A stretch of 64,000 nucleotides of DNA from Anaerolineaceae bacterium (GTDB lineage: Bacteria > Chloroflexota > Anaerolineae > Anaerolineales > Anaerolineaceae): the NCBI GenBank assembly GCA_029975475.1, contig JARKPB010000008.1, positions 1,054,001 to 1,118,000 on the forward strand, given 5' to 3'. The first letter of the stretch is position 1; each line of letters starts with the position of its first letter. Made by a program: the position numbers and the translations under genes. This document shows, piece by piece, positions 43,952-51,924 of this stretch. Below the pieces are notes generated by a model. It was not told the origin of the DNA. It was given only the letters and a program-made list of their open reading frames with translations, and searched no databases.

Positions 43952-44845
43952 ATGAGCGCTGAAACTGGCGTGGATGCCTTGCTCCCAGCCGAAATTGCCC
44001 GCAGAGCAGAATCGATCGGGGTAAAAAAGGCCGGGATGTCCTTCTGGAACGTGTTTGTGCTGGCTGTCCTGGCCGGGGCGTTTATCGCTCTGGGCGCGGT
44101 CTTCGCCACCACGATCACGGCAGGCAGCTTCACCACCAGAGGCGCGGATAACCTTTCGGTTTCAACTACTGTGATTCCTTACGGCTTTACCCGATTGATC
44201 GGCGGACTGGCGTTCACCCTCGGGCTGATTCTGGTCGTCGTTTCTGGCGCCGAATTGTTTACCGGAAATAACCTGATCGTGATGGCTTTCATGGCAGGAA
44301 AAATCAGCCTGGCAAAGGTGCTTGAAAACTGGGGAATCGTTTACCTGGGAAATTTTATCGGTTCGATCCTCACCGCCGGGCTGGTATTTCTATCCGGTCA
44401 ATATACCTTTGGCAGCGGCGCTGTCGGCATCAACGCCATCAATATTGCCGCTTCCAAGGTGCATTTCACCTTTCTTCAGGCGCTGATCCTGGGCATTCTC
44501 TGCAATGCGCTGGTTTGCCTGGCAGTCTGGATGACATACGGCGCGCGCAGCACGATTGACAAGATCGCCGCGATCATACTGCCGATCACAGCCTTTGTGG
44601 CTGCCGGTTTTGAGCATTCAATCGCCAATATGTACTATCTGCCGGTCGCCCTGTTCATCACGCAATTCGACCCGACTTTTCTTTCAGAACACGCGCTGAA
44701 GGTGAGCGGGGATCTGACCTGGGGCAACTTTCTTTTCGCCAATCTCCTGCCGGTGACGATTGGGAACGTGATCGGCGGGGCTGCGCTGGTCGGGCTGGTG
44801 TACTGGTTCGTATACCTGCGCGGAGATAAACAAACTGAACCTTAA
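43952..44845 (+). CDS. formate/nitrite transporter (FNT family)
   Basis: A 297-residue membrane channel with six membrane segments. FNT features seen include GAFIALGAVFATTI in the first half and NALVCLAVWMTYGARS and GFEHSIANMYYLP in the second, the latter carrying the central His of the pore region. It moves formate, nitrite or related monovalent anions as pentamers in the inner membrane. The open frame begins at 43901, but GGAG nine bases before the ATG at 43952, outside the nuoF stop, fits better. Formate is the likely substrate because fdhD follows three bases later. Confidence 0.88.
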   Translation: MSAETGVDALLPAEIARRAESIGVKKAGMSFWNVFVLAVLAGAFIALGAVFATTITAGSFTTRGADNLSVSTTVIPYGFTRLIGGLAFTLGLILVVVSGAELFTGNNLIVMAFMAGKISLAKVLENWGIVYLGNFIGSILTAGLVFLSGQYTFGSGAVGINAINIAASKVHFTFLQALILGILCNALVCLAVWMTYGARSTIDKIAAIILPITAFVAAGFEHSIANMYYLPVALFITQFDPTFLSEHALKVSGDLTWGNFLFANLLPVTIGNVIGGAALVGLVYWFVYLRGDKQTEP

Positions 44846-44847
44846 AA

Positions 44848-45645
44848 ATGACAGACCGGGCATTTGAGGCATTTGACTATATCGAGTGCCGCATGAGCGG
44901 GCACTGGCAGCCTGCCAGCGGACCAGTCATTTGCGAACAACCGGTCGGTCTTACCGTCAACGGGAAGGTCTGGCTGACCCTGGTCAGCTCTCCGTTTGAC
45001 CTCGAAGCGCTAGCTGTTGGTTTTCTGTACAACGAAGGAGTCATCGCCAGCGTGGAAGAAGTCGCGGATATACGCACCTGCCCGACTCTGGACAATGTGG
45101 ATGTCTGGCTGACCCACGCCGCCGAACCGCCTGCCCGCTGGCTGCGAACCTCGGGATGTATGGGCGGAATGACGGTCGAAAAGCCGGAACAGGCCAATCA
45201 CATCCCGCAGCGGGATGAGAAATTTGAACCTTCACAACTGGTTGATCTCTTTCGCAGGTTTAGCGCTTCAGCGGATTTGCACCATCAGGCAGGCGGGCTG
45301 CATGCCTCTGCCCTCTCGGATGGCCAGCAGATTCTAGCCCTTGCGGAAGACATCGGCCGCCACAATACCCTGGACAAGATCGCCGGCAAGCTGCTCCTTG
45401 ACCGAATCGAAGCGCAGCAGCGGTTGATCCTCACCTCCGGGCGGATCAGCTCGGAGATGATCCAAAAGTCAGCCAGACTGCGGGCAGAAATGGTCATCTC
45501 GCGGACCGCGCCGACATCCACGGCGGTAAACCTGGCGCGAGCATGGGGCATCACCTTAATCGGGTATGCCCGCGGTGACCGCTTTACAATCTATTCACAT
45601 CCGGGACGGGTTTTACTGAACGCCCAGGAACAAAGTGGAGGATAA
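44848..45645 (+). CDS. fdhD: FdhD, formate dehydrogenase sulfurtransferase
   Basis: 265 residues. FdhD passes sulfur from a cysteine desulfurase to the molybdenum cofactor of formate dehydrogenase. The conserved loop is RTSGCMGGMT with Cys104; the second Cys of the CxxC seen in E. coli is Gly here. GLHASAL and EDIGRHNTLDK are further family motifs. The gene begins right after the FNT stop. No catalytic formate dehydrogenase gene with an active-site Cys or Sec lies in the window, so its client must be encoded elsewhere. Confidence 0.92.
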   Translation: MTDRAFEAFDYIECRMSGHWQPASGPVICEQPVGLTVNGKVWLTLVSSPFDLEALAVGFLYNEGVIASVEEVADIRTCPTLDNVDVWLTHAAEPPARWLRTSGCMGGMTVEKPEQANHIPQRDEKFEPSQLVDLFRRFSASADLHHQAGGLHASALSDGQQILALAEDIGRHNTLDKIAGKLLLDRIEAQQRLILTSGRISSEMIQKSARLRAEMVISRTAPTSTAVNLARAWGITLIGYARGDRFTIYSHPGRVLLNAQEQSGG

Positions 45646-45692
45646 GCGCAGAAAAGAATCGTTAATTTTTCCTGCATTCGAGAAGGAGCAGG

Positions 45693-45743
45693 ATGTTTAG
45701 TGAAGAAACTTGCAAAAAAGGCATTTTAAGGAGTAGAACATGA
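45693..45743 (+). CDS. candidate 16-residue leader peptide
   Basis: A short frame MFSEETCKKGILRSRT begins four bases after AAGGAG and ends with TGA overlapping the ATG of the next gene. That gene has its own AAGGAG inside the short frame. The arrangement would let translation of the peptide control access to the downstream site. Small size means chance cannot be excluded. Confidence 0.35.
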   Translation: MFSEETCKKGILRSRT

Positions 45744-47644
45744 TCCAAGTCACAATCGACGGCAAGGAATATGAAGTTCCTGAAAATATTACTGTCCTGC
45801 AAGCGGCACGTCTGGCGGGAGTCACCATCCCCACCCTGTGTGACCACCCTGAACTGACCCCCTACGGCGGCTGCCGTTTGTGCCTGGTTGAGGTGGAAGG
45901 AGCCCGGACCTTACAGCCATCCTGCACGCTGCCAGTTTCGCCCAATATGAAGATTAAAACGGACAATGAGCGCATCAAGGAAGTCCGCAAGTTTGTGTTA
46001 AGCCTGATTTTCAGTGAACGCAACCACTTTTGTCCCTACTGCCAGGTAAGCGGCGGAGATTGCGAATTGCAGAATTCAGCTTACGCCCAGGGGATGACCC
46101 ACTGGCCGCTTTCGCCCAATTACACCAACTTCCCGGTGGATGCCTCTCACAAGTATATTGTGCTGGATAACAACCGCTGCATCCTCTGCCGCCGCTGCAC
46201 CCGCGCCTGCTCCGAGCTGGTTGGAAATCATACCCTAGGAATCGAGGAACGCGGCTCGAACAGCATGCTCACCGCTGACTTCGGCGTTCCCCTGGGTGAG
46301 TCATCCTGCGTCTCCTGCGGTATGTGCGTAACCCTCTGCCCCACCGGCGCGTTAATTGACCGCTGGTCCGCTTATAAAGGTCATGAAGACCAGGCGGTGA
46401 AAACCAAATCGGTGTGCACGGCCTGTTCGGTTGGCTGCGGCATCGAAGTCCTGGTTCGCGACAACAACGTTATCCGCGTGGACGGCGACTTTGAGCATCC
46501 GCTGAACCGCGGGGTTGTTTGTGAATTTGGGAAATTCAGCCCGATGGTCGAAGACCGCGAACGCATCACCAGCCCGATGATTCGCAAAGACGGCAAGCTG
46601 GTTCCGGTATCATGGGACGAGGCACTCAAAGCCGCGGTTGACGGTTTGCTGGCCAATAAAGCCAGTCTGGGCGCGCTGGTATCCAGCCGCCTGCCGGTCG
46701 AAAGCCTCTCAGCGGCTAAAGATTTGTTCACCGAAGTAAACGCCAAATTTATCACCACCCTCGAAGAAGGCGCCGCGACCGCCGCTCTCTCGGCTTATGC
46801 GGAAGAGAATCACAACGCTTTTGAAAGCAAGCTGGAAAAGTTAAAGGCGGCTGATTTTGTGCTGGTCTTTGGGGATGAAATCCTCGATGACCACCAGGTG
46901 GCCGGTTTCTTCATCAAACGCAATTTGAGCCGCGGAACCCGCATGGTGGTGATCACCCATCATGACAGCAAACTGAAAGACCGCGCGGATGTCATTCTGG
47001 CCAGTAAAGCCAAATCCGCCGATGTCATGGCAGCGCTGGCGAAAGGTTTTGAAAACCAGCAGAAAATTGAAGAGATTGCCAAAGCGATTTCAGCTTCAAG
47101 CGAATCGCTGGCCGCGGCGGTGAAACTGCTCTCCGCCGCCAACTGGCCGGTGGTTGTGCTGGGCAGCGACGTGAGCGCCGACCTGGTTCGCGAGGCAGAT
47201 CATTTGATGAAAAAGGTCAATGGATCGCTGATTTCACTCAAAGGCGGCGCGAACAGTCTGGCAGCCGCGCAGCTGCATCTGGATGGCCCCATCACCGAAA
47301 CCGCGGCCGTTTTCGCCGCTCTGGGTGACGAACGTCCGAGCCAGAGAGTGGTTCAAAAACTGGAGAAGGCGCAGTTCCTGGTCGCCTGCGCCAGCTATGC
47401 TTCTCCGGTGAGCGCGCGCGCCAATGTTGTCTTCCCGGTCAAAAACTGGGCGGAAACCGAAGGACATTATCTTAACCTGGATGGACGGCTGCAGTCTGCC
47501 CAGGCCTGCGTAAGCGCCAGAGAAGGCGTTCTGGATACCCTCGAGGTCATTCAGGCGTTGGCGAAACAATTCGGCGTAAAACTCACCGGCAGCTGGAAGA
47601 AAGAATTGACCAAACGCCAGGCTATGGTTGCGCTGGAAATTTAA
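45740..47644 (+). CDS. NuoG/HydA-like multi-cluster Fe-S subunit of the hydrogenase
   Basis: 634 residues. [2Fe-2S] ferredoxin domain with Cys34, 45, 48 and 62; NuoG-type cluster (NHFCPYCQVSGGDC, residues 95-108); two [4Fe-4S] clusters (CILCRRCTRAC at 147 and CVSCGMCVTLC at 190); a further [4Fe-4S] in CTACSVGC (226) plus Cys261. The remainder is a shortened molybdopterin-oxidoreductase fold (from PMIRKDGKLVPVSWDEAL) without a catalytic Cys or Sec, as in NuoG. It probably wires the catalytic [NiFe] subunits to the diaphorase. A HoxU-type subunit would lack the C-terminal half, so this is closer to HydA of HydABC-type complexes or to a formate-dehydrogenase-derived subunit. Confidence 0.9.
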   Translation: MIQVTIDGKEYEVPENITVLQAARLAGVTIPTLCDHPELTPYGGCRLCLVEVEGARTLQPSCTLPVSPNMKIKTDNERIKEVRKFVLSLIFSERNHFCPYCQVSGGDCELQNSAYAQGMTHWPLSPNYTNFPVDASHKYIVLDNNRCILCRRCTRACSELVGNHTLGIEERGSNSMLTADFGVPLGESSCVSCGMCVTLCPTGALIDRWSAYKGHEDQAVKTKSVCTACSVGCGIEVLVRDNNVIRVDGDFEHPLNRGVVCEFGKFSPMVEDRERITSPMIRKDGKLVPVSWDEALKAAVDGLLANKASLGALVSSRLPVESLSAAKDLFTEVNAKFITTLEEGAATAALSAYAEENHNAFESKLEKLKAADFVLVFGDEILDDHQVAGFFIKRNLSRGTRMVVITHHDSKLKDRADVILASKAKSADVMAALAKGFENQQKIEEIAKAISASSESLAAAVKLLSAANWPVVVLGSDVSADLVREADHLMKKVNGSLISLKGGANSLAAAQLHLDGPITETAAVFAALGDERPSQRVVQKLEKAQFLVACASYASPVSARANVVFPVKNWAETEGHYLNLDGRLQSAQACVSAREGVLDTLEVIQALAKQFGVKLTGSWKKELTKRQAMVALEI

Positions 47645-47672
47645 TACCGGTAAAAAAAGAGAGGAGGAAACA

Positions 47673-48215
47673 ATGGCAAAACCCAAGATTGCTTCGGACT
47701 GGATGTGCGGATGCGCTGGCTGCCACATGTCCCTGCTGGATATGGATGAACGCCTGGCCCTGGTGGCTGAACTGGCCGATTTGCGTTCGACCCCGATCAC
47801 GGACCTGAAAGAACCGGATGAAGGCGGGGTGGATGTCGGCGTTCTGGAAGGCGGAATTAACAACACCGCCAACGAAGAAGTCGCCCATAAATTCCGCAAG
47901 CGCTGCAAGATCCTGGTAGCGCTGGGCGATTGCGCTGTTTTTGGCGGTGTGCCCGCGATGCGCAATTTCTTTGACCTGCAGGATTCGCTGCGCCGTGCTT
48001 ATGTAGAAGCGGAAAGCGTGGATGAAAGCGGGCATATCCCCGATGATCCCGAGCTGGCTCAGATGACCAAAGTCCGCGCCATCCAGGACGTCGTCAAAGT
48101 GGATTATTTCGTTCCGGGCTGCCCGCCCAGCGCGGATGTGATCTTTTACGTGCTGTCTGAACTCGCCCAGGGCCGCAAACCCGAGCTGAAGGATGATTTG
48201 ATTCAATGGCATTAA
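47673..48215 (+). CDS. hoxY: [NiFe] hydrogenase small subunit (HoxY type)
   Basis: 180 residues, short as in cytoplasmic group 3 hydrogenases and without a twin-arginine signal. The proximal [4Fe-4S] cluster ligands are in MCGCAGCHMS (near residue 11), LGDCAVFGG and VPGCPPSAD. It passes electrons from the [NiFe] site to the NuoG-like subunit. The longer frame from 47628 is rejected because GGAGG lies five bases before the ATG at 47673. It is followed by the large subunit 13 bases later. Confidence 0.93.
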   Translation: MAKPKIASDWMCGCAGCHMSLLDMDERLALVAELADLRSTPITDLKEPDEGGVDVGVLEGGINNTANEEVAHKFRKRCKILVALGDCAVFGGVPAMRNFFDLQDSLRRAYVEAESVDESGHIPDDPELAQMTKVRAIQDVVKVDYFVPGCPPSADVIFYVLSELAQGRKPELKDDLIQWH

Positions 48216-48228
48216 TGGAGGTATGAAA

Positions 48229-49656
48229 ATGGTAGCGCAAAAAATAACGATTGAACCTGTAACCCGGATTGAAGGCCACGCCAAGGTCACCATTCGCATG
48301 AATGAGCAGGGCAGCGTGGATCGTGCATATCTCCATGTCAATGAATTCCGCGGTTTTGAAAAATTCTGCGAAGGCCGCCTGGTTCAAGAAATGCCGCAAA
48401 TCACCCCCCGCATCTGCGGCATCTGCCCGGTGAGCCACCACCTGGCGGCGGCGAAAGCTGGCGACGACCTGTTTTCCTGCCCCCCGCCCCGGCCCGCCTC
48501 GCTGCTGCGCGAACTGATGCACATGGGCCAGGTGATTCAGAGCCACGGAATGCATTTCTTCGAACTGGCCGGTCCTGACCTGCTGCTCGGTTTTGACACC
48601 GACCCGGCGACGCGCAATGTTGTCGGCCTGCTGAATGCCAACCCTGAGCTGGTGGTGAAAGCCATTAATCTGCGGAAATTTGGTCAGGAGATTATCCACA
48701 TCCTCGGCGGCCGCCGGATTCACCCCGTGTTCGCTGTTCCGGGCGGGGTCAATAAAGCCCTAAAACCCGCCGAGCGGGACACCATCCTTGCCGGGATTGA
48801 CGAAAGCATCGCCACGCTGAAGATCGGGCTGGACATCATCAAGAAATGGGCCGCTGACAACATGAAGGTGATCAACGAGTTCGCGGTCTTCCCGACCGGT
48901 TATTTCGGTATGGTGACCCCGCGCAACGGTCTGGAACTGTACGACGGCAATATCCGCCTGATCGACTCAACCGGAAAAGAGCTGGTGAAATTTGACGGGC
49001 GAAATTATCTGGACCACATCGCCGAGCATGTTGAGAGCTGGTCTTACCTGAAGTTCCCCTATTACAAACCGCTGGGATACCCCAAAGGCGTTTACCGTGT
49101 GGGTCCGCTCGGCCGTTTGAACGCCAGCGATCTGCTGGAAACACCGCTGGCAAACGAAGAGCACAAGTTATTCAAACAGCTGAATGGCGGTAAACCGGTT
49201 GAGAACACGCTGTATTACCATTACGCCCGCCTGATTGAAGCCCTCTTCGCTACCGAACGCGTGCGTATGCTGCTGGATGACCCGGATATTCTCAGCACGG
49301 ATATTCTTAACACCAGACAGGTGAATAAAGGCTCGGGCGTCGGCATCATCGAAGCCCCTCGCGGAACCCTGTTCCACCATTACACCGCGAATGAGAATAA
49401 CCAGCTGACCAAAGTCAACCTGATCGTTTCAACCGGGCACAACAACTGGGCGATGAGCGAGGCGGTGGATAACGTCGCCAAAACCTACGTCAAAGGCCCG
49501 GATGTGAAAGAAGGTATGCTGAACCGGGTTGAAGCGGCGATTCGCGCCTACGACCCCTGCCTGTCCTGTTCCACCCACGCCGTCGGGCAGATGCCCCTTG
49601 AGCTGACTTTTGTGGACGCGCAGGGCAACCTGATTGAAACCGTAACCCGCGGATAA
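48229..49656 (+). CDS. hoxH: [NiFe] hydrogenase large subunit (HoxH type)
   Basis: 475 residues. The L1 motif RICGICPVSHH (Cys63, Cys66) and L2 motif DPCLSCSTHAVG (Cys444, Cys447) bind the Ni-Fe site. The chain continues 25 residues beyond His450; family knowledge says a protease removes this tail after nickel insertion. Lack of a signal and HoxH-like motifs place it with cytoplasmic, NAD(P)-linked group 3 enzymes. GGAGG is one base from ATG 48223 but seven from ATG 48229, so the latter is chosen. The whole operon suggests a multimeric enzyme comparable to bifurcating HydABCSL-type [NiFe] hydrogenases. Confidence 0.95.
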   Translation: MVAQKITIEPVTRIEGHAKVTIRMNEQGSVDRAYLHVNEFRGFEKFCEGRLVQEMPQITPRICGICPVSHHLAAAKAGDDLFSCPPPRPASLLRELMHMGQVIQSHGMHFFELAGPDLLLGFDTDPATRNVVGLLNANPELVVKAINLRKFGQEIIHILGGRRIHPVFAVPGGVNKALKPAERDTILAGIDESIATLKIGLDIIKKWAADNMKVINEFAVFPTGYFGMVTPRNGLELYDGNIRLIDSTGKELVKFDGRNYLDHIAEHVESWSYLKFPYYKPLGYPKGVYRVGPLGRLNASDLLETPLANEEHKLFKQLNGGKPVENTLYYHYARLIEALFATERVRMLLDDPDILSTDILNTRQVNKGSGVGIIEAPRGTLFHHYTANENNQLTKVNLIVSTGHNNWAMSEAVDNVAKTYVKGPDVKEGMLNRVEAAIRAYDPCLSCSTHAVGQMPLELTFVDAQGNLIETVTRG

Positions 49657-49680
49657 CTCCCGGAGAACCTCAAGCGATTT

Positions 49681-49709
49681 GAGCGGTGTCCGGGTTCCGG
49701 ACACCGCTC
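49681..49709 (+). other. 13-bp perfect hairpin after hoxH
   Basis: A perfect inverted repeat GAGCGGTGTCCGG/CCGGACACCGCTC with a three-base loop lies 24 bases after the hoxH stop and 11 before the protease ATG. Only TCTTAA follows, not a T run. It is strong enough to stabilise the 3' end of the structural-gene mRNA or lower expression of the downstream genes. Confidence 0.7.
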
Positions 49710-49720
49710 TCTTAAGACCT

Positions 49721-50245
49721 ATGTACACACCGACTCCTTTACTGGTTATTGGCTACGGCAACATGGACCGTCAGGACGACGGCGTCGCCTGGCACGTCCT
49801 GGCGAGCACAGCGCAAAATCTCAAGATTGAATTTCCGCCCGAACCCGGTGAAGCCGTTTGCGCGGATAACGGCCAGGTTGAATTTATATTTCAACTGCAG
49901 CTCACTCCGGAACTGGCTGAAACCATCGCACAGCGAAAAGCTGTCTTTTTCGTGGATGCGCATACCGGAAACATCCCTGAAGAATTACAGATCGTAAAAA
50001 TTTCTGCGGGGTTCCAAAAGTCCCCCTTCACCCACCACATGACCCCAGAAACAGCCCTCAGCATGGCGGAAATGATCTACCATCGCGCCCCGGACGCGTA
50101 TCTTTGCTCGGTGCGCGGCTACGAATTCTTATTTTCCACGAAATTATCCGAACGCACTGCAGCACTGGCGCAAGAAGCAGCCTCTCAATTAACCGGATTG
50201 ATCAAACGCTATCTCGAGGATACCCCTCCCCATGCATCCGGTTAA
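49721..50245 (+). CDS. hydrogenase maturation protease
   Basis: 174 residues. The start LLVIGYGNMDRQDDGVAW is the nickel-binding G-N-x-x-x-x-D-D-G-V/A motif of HyaD/HycI/HoxW endopeptidases, and Asp in FVDAHTG and His in THHMTPETAL match the other nickel-site positions. It would cut the C-terminal tail of the large subunit. The frame opens upstream at 49679, but that would place the hairpin inside the gene, so ATG 49721 is preferred. No good ribosome-binding site is visible. In the 112 bases after the gene, GGTGAC occurs twice (50275 and 50292) as a short direct repeat of unknown meaning. Confidence 0.88.
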   Translation: MYTPTPLLVIGYGNMDRQDDGVAWHVLASTAQNLKIEFPPEPGEAVCADNGQVEFIFQLQLTPELAETIAQRKAVFFVDAHTGNIPEELQIVKISAGFQKSPFTHHMTPETALSMAEMIYHRAPDAYLCSVRGYEFLFSTKLSERTAALAQEAASQLTGLIKRYLEDTPPHASG

Positions 50246-50357
50246 TCGCCCTGGTGATGTTTTGCCCGATCAAGGGTGACACATACCACTAGGTGACCTC
50301 TACTGAGAATGATAAAAACAAAGTAACCGTAAAGAAGGATTTTGCAGGATCTCACCC

Positions 50358-50843
50358 ATGTATTCACAGGCAGATGTCATTCAAACCATCCGCGGCCTGC
50401 CCTGGTTTCTGGAGTTGACAGATAAGCAGGTTGAAGCGCTGGCGCGGATTTCTTCGCATACCCGCCTGGATCCCGGGCAGATACTTTTTAACGAAGGCGA
50501 TCAGAAAGAAAACGTCTATATCGTCCTGGAAGGACAGATTTCGGTTGAAAATCTGGTTCCGGGTTTTGGCCCGGTGCGGATCACCACCGCAGAAGCGCTG
50601 GATGTGCTGGGCTGGACAACCATGACCCCCATGGTACGCCAGCGCACCGCCACCACCCGCGCGATTTCAGCCTGTCTGCTGCTGGAAATCAACGGGCCCT
50701 CGTTAAAGGATTTGTGTGAAGAGGATCACGACCTGGGGTATATCATCATGAAACGGCTGGCCAACATCGCCGCCGGCTCCCTGCTGGCAACCCGCCTGCA
50801 GCTCTATGATCTGATTATCCAGACCCAAATCGCACGTTCCTGA
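50358..50843 (+). CDS. stand-alone cyclic-nucleotide-binding domain protein
   Basis: 161 residues: a CRP-type beta-roll (about residues 18-125) with ILFNEGDQKENVYIVLEG, then a helical tail. The phosphate-binding cassette with the Arg-Ser/Thr pair is not well conserved (TTAEALDVLGWTTM), so the ligand may not be cAMP. There is no DNA-binding helix-turn-helix, so it is not a CRP/FNR regulator. It sits between the hydrogenase protease and hypA. It could gate the hydrogenase or a partner protein; evidence is only positional. Confidence 0.8.
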   Translation: MYSQADVIQTIRGLPWFLELTDKQVEALARISSHTRLDPGQILFNEGDQKENVYIVLEGQISVENLVPGFGPVRITTAEALDVLGWTTMTPMVRQRTATTRAISACLLLEINGPSLKDLCEEDHDLGYIIMKRLANIAAGSLLATRLQLYDLIIQTQIARS

Positions 50844-50883
50844 TTTTTTTTACCCATTTTAGAGAGATTCTTTATCCAATTGG

Positions 50884-50892
50884 TATTATAAT
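50884..50892 (+). promoter_or_regulatory. -10 box next to the hypA start codon
   Basis: TATTATAAT lies at 50884-50892, containing TATAAT (50887-50892) and, shifted, TATTAT preceded by TGG. Transcription from it would start at about 50896-50899, on or beside the hypA ATG. No ribosome-binding site precedes the ATG, so a leaderless mRNA is suggested. Confidence 0.55.
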
Positions 50893-50898
50893 CCCAGC

Positions 50899-51243
50899 AT
50901 GCATGAATTATCTGTAACCGAGAGCATCTTAAATATCGCCCTGCAAAATGCAAAAACCCATTCCGCTGCCAGAGTCACCGCCATCAACCTGGTGATCGGG
51001 CCGCTGGCCTCGATTGTGGATGACTCGGTTCAATTTTACTGGGATTTAATCAGCGAACATACCATCTGTCAGGGAGCGAAATTGAATTTCAACCGGCCGC
51101 CGGCGAAAATCCGCTGTCAGAATTGCAATCACGAATATGAAATCACCCGGGAATTAATTCCCTGCCCGGAATGCCAGAGCATGAACCTGAGCGTGCTGAG
51201 CGGCAATGATTTTTTTGTTGACAGCATAGAAATTGAGAGGTAA
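50899..51243 (+). CDS. hypA: HypA, hydrogenase nickel chaperone
   Basis: 114 residues. It delivers nickel to the large-subunit precursor with HypB. The N-terminal Ni-binding MHEL is intact, and the zinc domain has CQNC and CPEC pairs (residues about 74-95). Length is normal. It is the first gene of the hyp cluster and appears to be leaderless, judging by the -10 box seven bases upstream. hypB follows after nine bases. Confidence 0.95.
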   Translation: MHELSVTESILNIALQNAKTHSAARVTAINLVIGPLASIVDDSVQFYWDLISEHTICQGAKLNFNRPPAKIRCQNCNHEYEITRELIPCPECQSMNLSVLSGNDFFVDSIEIER

Positions 51244-51252
51244 ATCAACCCG

Positions 51253-51924
51253 ATGAGTTCTCTGAAAGTTCCAATTGTCCAGCGGATCCTTTCCGCAAAT
51301 GAAACCCTGGCCGAGACTGTCCGCCAGCGGTTTGACGACCACGGCATCTTTGCGATTAACGTGATGGCCTCGCCCGGCGCGGGCAAAACCAGCCTGATCC
51401 TGAGGACGATTGAAAAACTTGCTCCCACTTATCGTATCGCCGTCGTGGAGGGGGATACTGCCCCGGTAACCATTGACGCGGACAAAGTGGCGAATCGCGG
51501 CATACCAGCGGTTCAAATCAACACCGGCGGCGACTGCCATCTGGACGCCAGCATGATGGACAGCGGCCTCAATCAACTCCCGCTGTCAGACCTGGACCTG
51601 ATCATCGTTGAGAATGTCGGCAATTTAATCTGCCCGGCGGCCTTTCAGCTTGGCACCCACGCCAATGTCTTAATCGCCAGCATTCCCGAAGGGGATGACA
51701 AACCTTATAAATATCCGGCGATCTATCAGGGACTGGATGTCCTCCTGATCAGCAAGCTGGATCTGCTGCCTTACATTGACTTTCGCATGGACTATTTCAA
51801 ACAAGGCGTGGAAGCCTTAAACCCCGGCCTGGTGACATTTGCCACATCCGCGAAAACAGGCCAGGGACTGAATGAATGGGCAGAATGGCTGTCACAAAAG
51901 ATTCAGGCACACCGCCAGCGCTGA
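51253..51924 (+). CDS. hypB: HypB, GTPase for nickel insertion
   Basis: 223 residues. The P-loop is MASPGAGKTSL near residue 37. The metal/GTP switch region is NTGGDCHLDASM (near residue 95) with Cys and His ligands, and ENVGNLICP and ISKLDLLPY follow. There is no N-terminal His-rich or CXXCGC nickel store, so it is a minimal HypB. It works with HypA to load nickel. Its end overlaps hypF by 49 bases. Confidence 0.95.
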   Translation: MSSLKVPIVQRILSANETLAETVRQRFDDHGIFAINVMASPGAGKTSLILRTIEKLAPTYRIAVVEGDTAPVTIDADKVANRGIPAVQINTGGDCHLDASMMDSGLNQLPLSDLDLIIVENVGNLICPAAFQLGTHANVLIASIPEGDDKPYKYPAIYQGLDVLLISKLDLLPYIDFRMDYFKQGVEALNPGLVTFATSAKTGQGLNEWAEWLSQKIQAHRQR

